Source of the DNA: Colocasia esculenta
Taxonomy: Eukaryota > Streptophyta > Magnoliopsida > Alismatales > Araceae
DNA length: 64,000 nucleotides
Assembly: GCA_014218235.1 (NCBI GenBank)
Contig: JACBKR010000781.1
Location: forward strand, 1,393,001-1,457,000
Reading direction: 5' to 3'
Shown here: one piece after another, positions 11,423-21,900 of the stretch
Position numbering within the stretch: the first letter of the stretch is position 1
How the letters are laid out: every line of letters starts with the position of its first letter
Program-made: the position numbers and the translations under genes
The notes under the pieces: model-generated
The model's input: only the letters and a program-made list of their open reading frames with translations
Database searches by the model: none
What the model was told of the DNA's origin: nothing

Positions 11423-11623
11423 ATATGACATTACAGCCTTCCCACATTTCCCAGCCCCACTCCATGTTTGTGGACACAGGAAAAGGAGAACGTGGGGGGG
11501 AGGGAGTGGAAGGTGGGGGGAAAAATGGCTGGAAAGAGAGGAAACTTTGTATTCTTCCATGCAGTAGAAAGAGGGGAAGGATCAGGTGGGTGGGGTGTGG
11601 GAAGAGACAAGGGTGGTGGTGGG
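11247..11623. other. Region 3' of the NPH3-like gene
   Basis: Contains a (GA)n microsatellite (11388-11419) and G-rich sequence to the stop codon of the minus-strand gene. Part is probably that gene's 3' UTR. Open frames on both strands here are composition artefacts. Confidence 0.5.
11388..11419. repeat. (GA)n microsatellite
   Basis: About 32 bp of uninterrupted GA, in the probable 3' flank of the NPH3-like gene. Confidence 0.95.
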
Positions 11624-14600
11624 TCAGCAGAGCCTTGGGAGGCCCCTGCCATTGACGTAGCAAGTGCCGGAGACGACCTTGCTGCTACTCTTGGCCATCT
11701 TCGACATCTGGCCCTTCATCTCCCTGCACACCTTCTCCAGTTCCGCCACCCGCCATTGCATCATCTGCAGGTTGAGCCGCAGCTCCTCTTTCTCCTCCGT
11801 GTACTCGGGACTCTCGGACTCCGCCGCCCCCTTGTGGTAGGCTGAGGCCGCCGGGCTGGAGGCCGCGCTGAAGCCGTCCCCCATGTCCCCCCCGTTTTGG
11901 AGCTTCGACCGCTGTGAGGCCAGCGCCTGCACCGCGCTCCTGGGCGGGATCCTGGGGTTCTTGGCGAGATCCTTGCACGCTTCAAGGGTGAGCTTCTCGT
12001 AGTTCAGGCACCGGCACAGCCTCGACCGTTCTTCGAATGATAGCGTTGGGTGGGACTGTCCAATCATTCCATGCAAAGTTGTTATCTTTATGCCGTAAGC
12101 ATGATTACCACGAGAGAGAGAGAGAGAGATCATGCTCTTATAAATCAGAGGCATCAGCATACGGAATCTTGAACAATCAAAACTACCCATCAATCATATG
12201 CGAGCATTATTTTATTTTATTTTTTTTAAAAGACGTCCCTCTGTACAGAAAGAGCCTGAGCAAGATGGAGGGCTGCCCATAAGCATACATCCCAGAATAC
12301 ACCCCAGAAGTACAGGAATGTACGGAAATGACATAATTGCAAAATCCCAATCATCAAGTCGCGGAGATGGTGTCGAGGAGGGAAGCTCCCTTGACGAGAC
12401 TGGAAGAGGAATCAGGGAGTCCCCAATGAGATTTCGGGCAAGAGATTGTGAGTGGGGATGGCCGGATGGGACATTGCAAGAGAACCCTGTGGAGAAACAT
12501 CTTTATCTTTGTTTTCATGAAAAAAGAGCACCGGCGATGTTTGCTGCTGTGATAAAGGGGCACAAAAACTTGAAACATGTACTGCAGAATCACCCCCCAC
12601 CCTTCCCTCCCCCAAGGACGGAAGCAATCATATGACGTGTGATGATAGGGGGTAGCAACTAGAATCAATAAATGCTTCACCACCGTGACTTTGGAACTTG
12701 CAGCTGAGAGATTGAAACAGAATAAAAAAGAGGAGAGTAGCCAATGGGGAGGAAACTCCTAGCATTGTGCAAGTCTGAACAGATGGGGCTTTGCAACAAT
12801 CAGTCATTTGTATTGACAAGCTATGGAGTGTTGTCAGGAAACTTCCTTCACCAACGTAGAGGAAATGGGAGAAGAAAGAGAAGAAAAATATTTATTCAGT
12901 AGAAAATATGTAGCAAATATCGATAAACATCAAATTGAAAGAAGATAGTGACGACAAAAAGGAAGAAACTGGGCAGAGCTCTAGAAAACTTTCAGTAAAT
13001 TGAGCAGAAAAAGTGCAATACAATGAAAATGCTAATTGAATGGCCTCCTTAGTAAACTTGTCTGAATGGAAAAAACTTATTCAAGTAGAATTTTACCATC
13101 AACATCCATTCATCTGTCGCATGCAGTTCCAAAATTTCATAGAGGTTGTAATGGGAGTTGCAGACGAAAGATTGAGGGATTGAAATATGTTCTTTCTCTG
13201 TATGTGCAAAAAGAATAGTAGTAGTATGGTCATTGTTGTTGTTACCTCAAGATAGATGTCCAGAGCCCTGTAGACGCCAACAAAACAGTCCCTGGCGGAA
13301 TCTGGCAAGCTCTCAGCTACTCCAAGAAACTTTGAGACCTTCAAGTTTGGATCCGGAGAGATCTCGCCTAGGTACTTGTCCATCAACCTGCCCACAGTCT
13401 TCATCCTCTGCAAGGGCACCCCACCCTCATCTGTGCTCGCGAACACCCTCAGCAGCCTCAAGACCAGATTCACATCGTAGACACCTCCGTCATGCCCGGA
13501 CACCAGCAGGTCATCCAATGTGGCCTGGTCGAGCATGGATCCCATCAACTTCTCCAACTTGTTCCTGCAATCTTTGCTCAGGCCCAGACCTGAGACCACC
13601 CTCAGCACCCAGAAGAGTCCCCTGCAGGAGAAGGAGGTTCTCCCCATCAGCACGACCCCGTAGACCGCTGTGTCCGCAAGCCCGCTGTAATCCAAGTCCC
13701 CGTCGCCATTGCCGCCGCCCGTCCTTTGCAGGGCGGTCTTCAAGTAGTGCAGGAGGAACCTGGTGAGGATGAGGTTCCTGTTGTCGGTGCCGTAGGCGCC
13801 GAGGGTTGTAATAAGCTTCTCCACGATCTTGGGGTGGAGGACGGTGAGGTCGTCGAACCACCACTCCCTGCTGAAGCAGGGCTTGACGCTCTCGGGGGTC
13901 TTGGTGGAGGAGGAGAAGCGGAGGCCGGAGGCGTCAGGGGATGAGGAAGAGGAGGAGGAGGAAGCGAAAGGGGTCGCCATCGTCAGTGGGATCTCCGAAT
14001 TGGCGGAGATCTTGCCGAGAAGAGAGGAGATGAGCTTCTGCAAGAGGCCGGACTCATCGGCGGAGTCGAGGAAGGGCTCACAACTCTTGAGGGAGTTGAG
14101 CACGTCCCGCCAAGTCCAGTAGAAGAGCCCGTCGAGGAAGGTCTCCGTCTGGCTCAGGAGGTTGCAGCCGGCCACCCCGTCGGTCATCTCCAGGGACGCG
14201 GCGGCGCAGTGGAGGAGGCAGACATTGGAGGGGGTCATCTGAATTGCGCCATTGTTGTAGCAGAACCTCGCCGCCAGCTCGAACCCCTCAGCGTCGGTGG
14301 GGAAGTCCGCGATCTTGAGGCCCGTGACCCTCGACCGACCCTTCTTCCTCTCCTGTTTTATCATCCTCCGCAGCTTCCCTGAGAACATGCACAGGATCCT
14401 CTGCACAAACCAGCAAAAAACGGAATACAAAAAGATTGAGAAATCCTTTCTTTCCCCCCTTCCAGTTCAAGAAAAGGATAGAATTCAGGTACCCAGTGAC
14501 AGATTCCGCAGACTCATGTCAGGCTTTCTTGAAACCCAAGACGCAAAGCCTAGATGAAATCGAACAGAGCCGCAAATTTTTACCTGGTTGAGGAAGAAAA

Positions 14601-14649
14601 ACTGCTGCCCATTGATCTGAACCTTGAGGTCGCAGAGCTCTTCTTGCAT
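11624..14649 (-). CDS. NPH3/RPT2-like (NRL) BTB protein
   Basis: Probable adaptor of a CUL3-type ubiquitin ligase in blue-light and auxin-transport signalling, as known for the NPH3/RPT2 family. Exons: 14649-14584, 14400-13246 and 12055-11624, all phase 0, with GT-AG introns; 550 aa. Residues 1 to about 100 are the BTB/POZ domain (CDLKVQINGQQFFFLNQ, then FSGKLRRMI, DFPTDAEGFELAARFCYNN). The NPH3 domain follows, with WWFDDLTVLHPKIVEKLI, the family tyrosine motif YDVNLVLRLL, and LPDSARDCFVGVYRALDIYLE continuing across intron 2 into SHPTLSFEERSRLCRCLNY. The C-terminal part has a coiled coil (about EEKEELRLNLQMMQWRVAEL). The start is the first ATG giving an intact BTB N-terminus. A serine run (about 8) precedes the NPH3 domain. 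Coding GC is high. The exact family member is not assigned. Confidence 0.92.
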
Positions 14650-14760
14650 GGCTGGCTGCTGCTGGAGGGTCTCGCGAAAGGATGAAGGAGAGAGAGAGAG
14701 AGAGGGAGAGAGATGATGCTGATGATACTGGTTAGAGAAGGACAGGGTGGGCCAAATGCC
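14650..14760 (-). promoter_or_regulatory. CT-rich 5' leader of the NPH3-like gene
   Basis: Just upstream of the ATG the minus strand carries a CT-rich stretch (about 14688-14714, gagagag on the plus strand). CT-rich leaders near the start are common in plant genes. The transcription start is not determined. Confidence 0.45.
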
Positions 14761-16713
14761 CAAGAAGCGAGACGTCTGTTGGCGGTAACGCAGCCAAGCA
14801 GGTCCCTTTACGCATCCAACCGCCCGAAATCTACCATAACCCCAGCTTGTAACTAGCCATCTAACACCAACGCGTTGGTCTCTTCTCTTCTGCCCCCTCA
14901 TCCAACAAAAAAGGTGTGTGCTTTAGGAGCTCTCTTTAAGCCTGCTCGCTCCCTCTCGGTATGTGGAAGCATGGGCAGGGCATCCTTATTTTTGCCTACA
15001 AATATTTAAGGATTTCCCTTGTCGGGAGCCGGTGACACGCTCTGGAAGTCAAGAATCCCATTGCAATAGTTATCTTTGGAGTAGCCTTGTCACTTGTCCC
15101 AGCCCCTTCGCTCTTTGGATTTACATGAAAGCTGCGGCCTTTTTTGCCCATGTGGGGCGGCCGCGGAGGGAGGCAATGGCGAGAGGGAACCGCGGCCGCG
15201 TTCTTCTCCTGCCCCACCCACCACCCGGATGCATGAACGAGTAGATCGGCTCTTCCTTCGACCACATTCGGGGGCCGTTAATTAAGCACATACAAAGAAG
15301 ACGAACATGGAAAGAAGGGGGGGGGGGGGGGAAAGTTCATCTTCCACCAACTTCTGTATCCATCGATCGGATAGGACCAAGAACAAACAAGAACCATCGA
15401 GGGATTAGTTTTCTGATCACGCCTGTTGATGAGATTAGTGTTGTTGGGAGTTGTAACAGACAGCAAGACATCGCACCAAGCACATTATTATTACCTGGCC
15501 TCTCATGTTTGAGTTCGGTTTCTCACAGTATAAGTGAGGATCAGTCAGTATCAAAAGAGAGTTTTGAGAAGGGGGGGAGGGGAATATATATATATTTGAA
15601 AAAAATTTCACATTTTGATTTGAAATTTTTTTCTCAAAACATAGATGGTCCCACCTCTTTTTCCTCTAATACTGCTGATTGTGTCCGATCCTCTTTATAC
15701 TGAGAGGAATCGTACAGTCCTCAAGTTTTGGCTTTATTTCCCCTCGTTTTCTCTCTTTCTTTAGCCGGCGTATGTTAGCCCACCACATGGAGGGCAGCCA
15801 CGTTACACTGTCATATCAAAGTTGATGGAGATTTTTGTAGGAAATAGGAGAATTTGCGGCCATGTACAGACATGTTAGTCACGGGCAATCTTGTTCGTGT
15901 CTCTATTCGGCGAAGAAATATTTAAATTGGGAGGAAAGGTTAACCTGCACCCACCCCCCGGGGTTAGCGGTTACATCACGACACCACCCTCAAAACGGAG
16001 GAGGAACAGTGGTCAGTGGCCAGTGCTCATGTTCCACGGGCAAAAACAAGTGTCTCTTAACAGAGAAGGAAATCTGGTACGTACCTTTCCTGCACCCCTC
16101 AAATTATCTGGACATTCTTGTCCACATCGGGACATTACAGAGTGGCTCGCATGAGCTTATAACTAAGCATATTTCTGATGCTCACGAGTCTCAAATTTAA
16201 AAATGAACAAAGGGACAGAAAGAACAGAAGTTCCCTTTTCTGCTGATGGAACAGAAGACCTCTCATTCAGCTCAAAAAAAAGCGAGGAAATGATGTACAC
16301 TCATGGACATGGACGGACTGAAACGGTGAGCTCTCTTGTGAGGTTTTTGAAGTGTCACTGTGTGTGTGGGGGGGGGGGGGAATAGAACAGTGTTTACCAC
16401 TGGGTTGCGCAGCGCCGCAGGGAGAGAGAGGACAAGGACTCGGCGGATTCAGCCTTGTCTACTCCCTGGCATGAGACCAGAATAACCCCCTTGTAGTTCC
16501 TTACAACAAGTGGAATCTTCCTAGGTTTCTTTAACACCTGCCCTGCGTGACGAGAGCCGATTTGCAGCCTGTACTGTTTTATGTTGTTGAAGTTAAACCC
16601 CATCATCAGCAAAAGAAATGACCAATAACTGCTTGGGCACATGCTCTTAAGATAGCTTAAGTCGATAATGGTGAGAGCACACTTACAGACGACACGCACG
16701 CATACACATAGTA

Positions 16714-16790
<77 letters not shown>

Positions 16791-16909
16791 ACAATGAGCA
16801 AGTCCTGAGAGATCTAACGATATTGTTAAGATGGAACAAGATCTTCGGCGCCATGGAACAGCGTGTCCGGATAATATTGAAAGAGATTACATGACCAAGA
16901 TATACTTTC
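14761..16909. other. Intergenic DNA with simple repeats
   Basis: Promoter-side DNA of the NPH3-like gene, then unassigned sequence. It has G runs at about 15317-15331 and 16368-16380 and a long (CT)n at 16717-16788. No gene recognised. Confidence 0.45.
16717..16788. repeat. (CT)n microsatellite, long
   Basis: About 72 bp of pure CT, roughly 36 units; the minus strand gives a meaningless Arg-Glu run in a 135-codon open frame. Confidence 0.95.
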
Positions 16910-17007
16910 TGTTGGCACTCTACCTTACTCTTACTTAATTATGAATGTCATGAACACTGAGAAGTGAGAAATTAGCGAACTTGACCTCTCCTCTTTTATT
17001 ATCATTT

Positions 17008-18301
17008 GAGAAATACTTTGTGCACGTATGGACGCGCAAAAATACCACGCTGAAATCACCGAGGAGCATTCGATTGGGCCGCGTGTAAAGTACTCACGTC
17101 AGCAGCCCAGCACAAATCTCTGCCTGGGCGCGCATCTTCCCGAGGCCCGCCATCATGAAAACCATCCAACACAGTGGAAAGTACTCATGTCCGCAGCCCA
17201 GCATAGTGAGAGATATATTTAATTAATTCGAAATGTACTTTTTGGACCGGAAATCAAAATTTTCCATGGAGTCACGAAGTAGGTTTCTTCCGGTGACAAA
17301 TAGATTTCTTCTGATAATAAATATGTTGATTTTGGTGACAAATAGATTTCTTCTAGTGATAAATAAGTTGATTCTGATGACAAATAGCTGATTCACATGG
17401 AGTCACGAATTAGAATGACAAATAAATTAATTCCGGTGACAAATAGGTTGATTCAGTGACAAATAGATTGATTCCAGTGACAAATAGATTGATTCCAGTG
17501 ACAAATAGGTCACTCCTGGTGACAAATAGCTGACTTCATATCTTAAGTGATTCAGTGACAAATAGATTGATTCCAGTGACAAATAGGTTGATTCCAGTAA
17601 CAAATAGGTCACTCCTGGTGACAAATAGTTGACTTCATGTCTTAAGTGATTCAGTGACAAATAGGTTGATTTCAGTGACAAATAGATTGATTCCAGTGAC
17701 AAATAGGTTGATTCCAGTGACAAATAGGTCACTCCTGATGACAAATAATTGACTTCGTGTCTTAAGTGATTCAGTGACAAATATGTTGATTCTAGTGACA
17801 AATAGGTTGATTTCAGTGACAAATAGGTTGATTCCAGTGACAAATAGGTCACTCATGATGACAAATAGTTGACTTCGTGTCTTAAGTGATTCAGTGACAA
17901 ATATGTTGATTCTAGTGACAAATAGGTCACTTCTGGTGACAAATAAGTTGATTCTGGTGACAAATACCTTAAGTAAGTCACAAATTGGAGTGATAAATAA
18001 GTTGATTTCGGTGAGAAATATGTGACCAGTGATGACAAATAAGTTGATTATGGTGATAACACTCATGGTGACAAATAAATTGATTTCGGTGACAAATAGG
18101 TCCAATCGATCATCATATTTATCCTGTAGTGAATTTAATGATGGCAGGCGGTTTCATGACGGCGGCCCTCGGGAAGACGCGGGTGCAGGTGGTGTGTGCT
18201 GGGCTGCTGACGGGAGCGCTTTCCACGCGGCCCAATAAAATGCTCCCCGATGATTCCAACGTGGCATTTTTACACGTCTATACATGCACAAAGTATTTCT
18301 C
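17008..18301. mobile_element. MULE-type element filled with a minisatellite
   Basis: A 1294-bp non-autonomous element. Terminal inverted repeats of at least 150 bp start GAGAAATACTTTGTGCA at both ends; shared inner blocks include GGGCCGCGTG and GTCAGCAGCCCAGCAC. Perfect 9-bp repeats ttatcattt flank it (16999-17007 and 18302-18310), as expected for Mutator-like elements. Nearly all the interior (about 17270-18110) is a 21-bp tandem repeat. There is no transposase. Part of the left arm (aaagtactcacgtcagcagc) is repeated once more at about 17179. Confidence 0.88.
17270..18110. repeat. 21-bp minisatellite with 120-bp higher-order period
   Basis: Variants of the 21-bp unit GTGACAAATAGGTTGATTCCA are repeated for about 800 bp. 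A marker block cttaagtgattcagtgac recurs at 17542, 17641, 17761 and 17881, spacings of 99, 120 and 120 bp; 99 is one 21-bp unit fewer than 120. Because 21 is a multiple of three, two long minus-strand frames stay open (17427-17852 and 17635-18105); these are artefacts of the repeat. Confidence 0.9.
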
Positions 18302-18455
18302 TTATCATTTATATGTATATACAGGTATAGTGGCCTCAAAGGAGGTCAAGGACACTAGCCAACTTGCTAATCAATGCAAAAGATAGAAGGAAGAAAGAAA
18401 TTCAGAATTACACAGAAGAATCGATCATCATAGGATCCAAAGAGTCTTCTTAACA

Positions 18456-21365
18456 CCTCCCCTCAACTTCAAAGAAGATCATGCACCAAGAGTTTGTCAA
18501 CAAGTTTTTTGAAGCATGGAGCCATTTGAGACTTCGTAAAATGATCAACAAATTGCTCAGCAAAGAAAATATATGGATGTGACAAAATTTTGAGATGTCA
18601 ATGTATGTTGACGGATAAAATGACAATCAATCTCAATATATTTATTTGTTCATAGAAGACAGAATTACCAATAATTTGAAGAGTACGTCAATTGTCACAA
18701 TAAAGTGGTATGAGAGCGGAAGAATTGACCCAAAATTCTAAAAGAAGTCAATGAAGCCAAATGATCTCAATAAAAGTGTTGGTCATGACATAATATTCGG
18801 CCTCAATGCTAGAGCGAGGAACAACGATTTGCTTCTTGCTCTACCAAAGAATGAGAGACAAGTTGAGAGAAATGCAGAAGTTGGTGGTGGAATAATCATT
18901 AGTAGGATCACCTACCCAGTCAACATCCAAATAATTAGGAAGATCCAATGTGCTCGTGGATGACATAAACAATGAGTGACTAATGGTGCCATAAACATAC
19001 TGAAGAACATGCAAAAGAGTAGCAAAAATGGACCAAAATCGGAGCATTAACAAACTGACTCAAAACATGCATTACATAAGCAATGTCAGGATGAGATATA
19101 ATAAAATACACCAAGATCCTCCAACAAGTTGTCAATAGCGTGTAGGATCCCCGAAGGGAATACCATCAGATGGACAAAGCTTGAGATGAAGCTCCATAGT
19201 ATTTGCAATTCAAGAATTAGAAAGAGCAACACGCTGAAAAATGTTGCCATTACACTTCTATTGAGCTAATAAATAACCATGAGAGAAACATGTTACCTCA
19301 AGACCAAGAAAGTATCACAAAGGTCTAAGATTCGTCATCTCAAACTGCTGATGGAGGTAATACTTGCAAGAGGCAATAGCAGTACCATCATCTCCAGTGA
19401 TGATCATATCATCAGTATCGAGAAGAAGAATAGCTTGGCCAAGAGAAGATTTGCAAGCAAAAAGAGCATAATCCTTTGCACTTTCTCAAAAATCAGCATC
19501 AAAAACATCTTATCAGAAGCACTCAAACCATACTTGAGAAGCTTGTTTAAGTCCATTTAGGGCCTTCCGAAGGTGACAGACATGCAGTGGCGGTGTAGAG
19601 AGGTTGGGAGGAGGCTGCATGTAGACTTTCTCAGAGAGGTCATTATGAAGAAAAATAATCTTCACATCGAACTTAAAAAGGGGCCATCATGAACAACCAC
19701 AATAGCAATGAGAGTATGAACAATGTTCATTTTGGCCACCAAGGAAAAAGTCTCATCATAGTTAATACCATACTCCTATGTGAATCGCCATGCTACAAGA
19801 TGAGCCTTATGACACTTAATGCTACCATCAAATTTAGTCTTGATCTTGTAAAATCACTTCTAGGTGAATGGAAAGGTGTTGGAAGGAAGTGGAACAAGAT
19901 CCTAAGGTCTGCTAAAGAACTTGAAGATCCACTACCATATCTTGTTGCCACTAGAGAAACTAAATTGTCTGGCGATAACTTTGAGGCTTCCAATATGTAT
20001 GAAGGGTAGCTAGTAAGATAGAGAACAGTAGAGAGTAGGAGTTAGTCAAAACAAGACTAAGTTGACTAGAAGGATGGCAATTTCATGGAAGGTAACACCA
20101 TGGAGGACTCTCGGAAGGCAGACAGAAGCATGAGTGGGTGAATCTTGACTATGTGAGTCATCAACATCATCAATCAATGATATAGGAACATCTTTAGAAT
20201 TGCAAGGGCAACGACTATAGACATGAACAATGGAGGCCGAGGAGGTGAGGAAAGGTCATGAGACAAGAGAGAAGGAGCGGTGGAAGGCTCATCGAGAGGA
20301 AAACTTGAAATAATGGTTGGAGGAGAAGGAAAGAGTGGTAGAAGGCTCTATAAGAAGAACATCTAGAATAATGGTTGGAGGAACGATTTAGGATCATATA
20401 AGAAGGAAAGATCTTGAGCTGAATCATAAGACAAACATGCAAAGAAAGGAATGTCTTCAAAGAAGGTGACCTGATGAGAGATATGAAACCGATGAGCAAC
20501 AAGATCAGAGCAACAATACCTAATGATGCTCCATAGCTTAGGAAAACACACTTACCTACTCGGGGGGAGAGTTTTGTGCTCTTATGAAGAGGGAGAAGAA
20601 CAAAATACATAGAACTAAAGATATGGAGGTCCTAATAGGTAGGAGGTGAACCATAAAGATGCTCATAGGGAGAACGACTAGAAAGAATAGAGGATAAAAT
20701 GATATTGATAAGATAAACAACAGTGAGAACAAATTTTGGCCAAAAGGCATGAGGAATAGAGGTAGAGAGAAGAAGCCCGAGTAGTGTCAAGGACCCAAGG
20801 ATGCTTCCACTGATCAGTGACACCATTCTGTTGAGTAGTGTAATGATACAACTATTAAGGAACGGTTCCATGAGAAGACAAGATAACCTGCAAGTCAATA
20901 GAGAGGTACTAGCAAGCATCATCAATATATAGTACTTTAATGCAACAATGGGAGTGGGTGTAGACCATCTAAAAGAACTAATGGTTAATAGACATAAGGC
21001 TGAATCTCTAGTGCATAATGTAAACCTTAGTAAAGTGAGTACGCTCATTAATAAAACTAAAATAATAGAGAAAATCTGGCATGAAAGGCAAAGGAGATGG
21101 GCTTCAAATATCAAAATGTACTAAAGTAAAAGATTTTAAGATACAGACTTGCAAGAAGAAAAAGGGAGAGAAGAATACTTAACAAGCTTACAATCCTTAT
21201 AATGAGACAAATGAATAGAAGGTGGATGCTACCCTAAGACTCCAAAATGAAACAAGGACTTAAAGATGAGCATCAGAAGGATGACTAAGATGACAATGCC
21301 AAGAGTCGACAATGGAGAAAGCCAACCCATGAGCATAAGAGGATAGGATGGCCGAAGGGGGAAGA
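18456..21365 (-). pseudogene. Ty1/copia pol remnant
   Basis: Decayed copia polyprotein in copia order along the minus strand. A GAG-pre-integrase trace (WHC-LSHPSDA) lies near 21290. Integrase and post-integrase traces follow at 20210-21114, with TTQQNGV near 20835, SPYEHLYG at 20640-20680, and KSTKLSPRVGKCVFLSYG and HRFHISHQVTFFEDIPFFA further on. Reverse transcriptase traces lie at about 19550-20000 (YGINYDETFS, KALNGLKQAS, shifted frames), and an RNase H trace with YYISSHPDIAY lies near 19100. Many stops and frameshifts make it non-functional. The purine tract and 3' LTR follow at 18455. The gag end is lost at about 21373. Confidence 0.8.
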
Positions 21366-21372
21366 TGTATCG

Positions 21373-21900
21373 TGTAACATCCTGATCATTCGGATCTCAT
21401 TTACTTAGTTTCAGAGTGTAAAGCGGTGGTGGTTTGATGTCTGTGCCCATTTGAGGGCTGAGTGGAGGCCTTGACACAATGTATGTTGTCTTGACCTATG
21501 TAGTTAACGAGTTAATGTGGCGTCCACCAAAGCTGACGCAACGATAGGAGGCGGTTGGTTGTCACGTCGTTTCTGTCTAACGCGTTAATGTGGCATCGTG
21601 TTGTTTTGATGTCTTAAGTTTCCGATTGATTTGTAGCATCTCATCACTCCGACACATTAAGATTTCGATTGGTGCTATCCCGATCGGTCATATAGACGCG
21701 ATAGTAATGCGTCCTCTTGGATTGACATGTTAGCGTTATCGATTAGCTTTTAGTGCTGCTTTGAGTCTCGACTGGGCACCAGCCTGCCTTGCAAGCTCCA
21801 TGTCCACTAACCATCCAATCTCTCCTCCACCACCTCCCAAAACCCCATTTGTTTGCACAATGGAGAAGGCGTCAGCAGCCTAAACCAAATACTCAAGAAA
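21373..21900 (+). repeat. Possible LTR fragment interrupting copia
   Basis: Starts tgtaacatcctgatc, similar to plant gypsy LTR starts, exactly where copia homology stops. No matching end or target duplication was found, so its extent is a guess. Confidence 0.3.

Larger units (their letters stand above)
16910..18455 (-). repeat. 3' LTR of copia element, split by a MULE
   Basis: In element orientation the LTR starts TGTTAAGAAG at 18455, right after a purine-rich tract (TTGAGGGGAGG), and ends GTGCCAACA at 16910. Removing the nested element and one copy of its target repeat leaves about 243 bp, a usual size for copia LTRs. The joined LTR has a TATA-like TGTATATACATATAA close to the insertion point. 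The matching 5' LTR was not found. Confidence 0.7.

Noticed and set aside
13233..14122. Plus-strand frames opposite the NPH3-like exon 2
   Set aside because: Shadows of a GC-rich coding exon on the other strand.
16394..16801. Minus-strand frame of 135 codons with an Arg-Glu run
   Set aside because: The run is the translated CT microsatellite; the rest is not recognisable.
17427..18105. Two minus-strand frames of 141 and 156 codons with repeated Leu-Ser or Phe-Val-Thr units
   Set aside because: The 21-bp repeat is a multiple of three, so all frames without a stop stay open. Nothing suggests translation.
17270..18110. CRISPR-like spaced repeat
   Set aside because: There are no unique spacers; it is a head-to-tail minisatellite inside a transposon in a plant genome.
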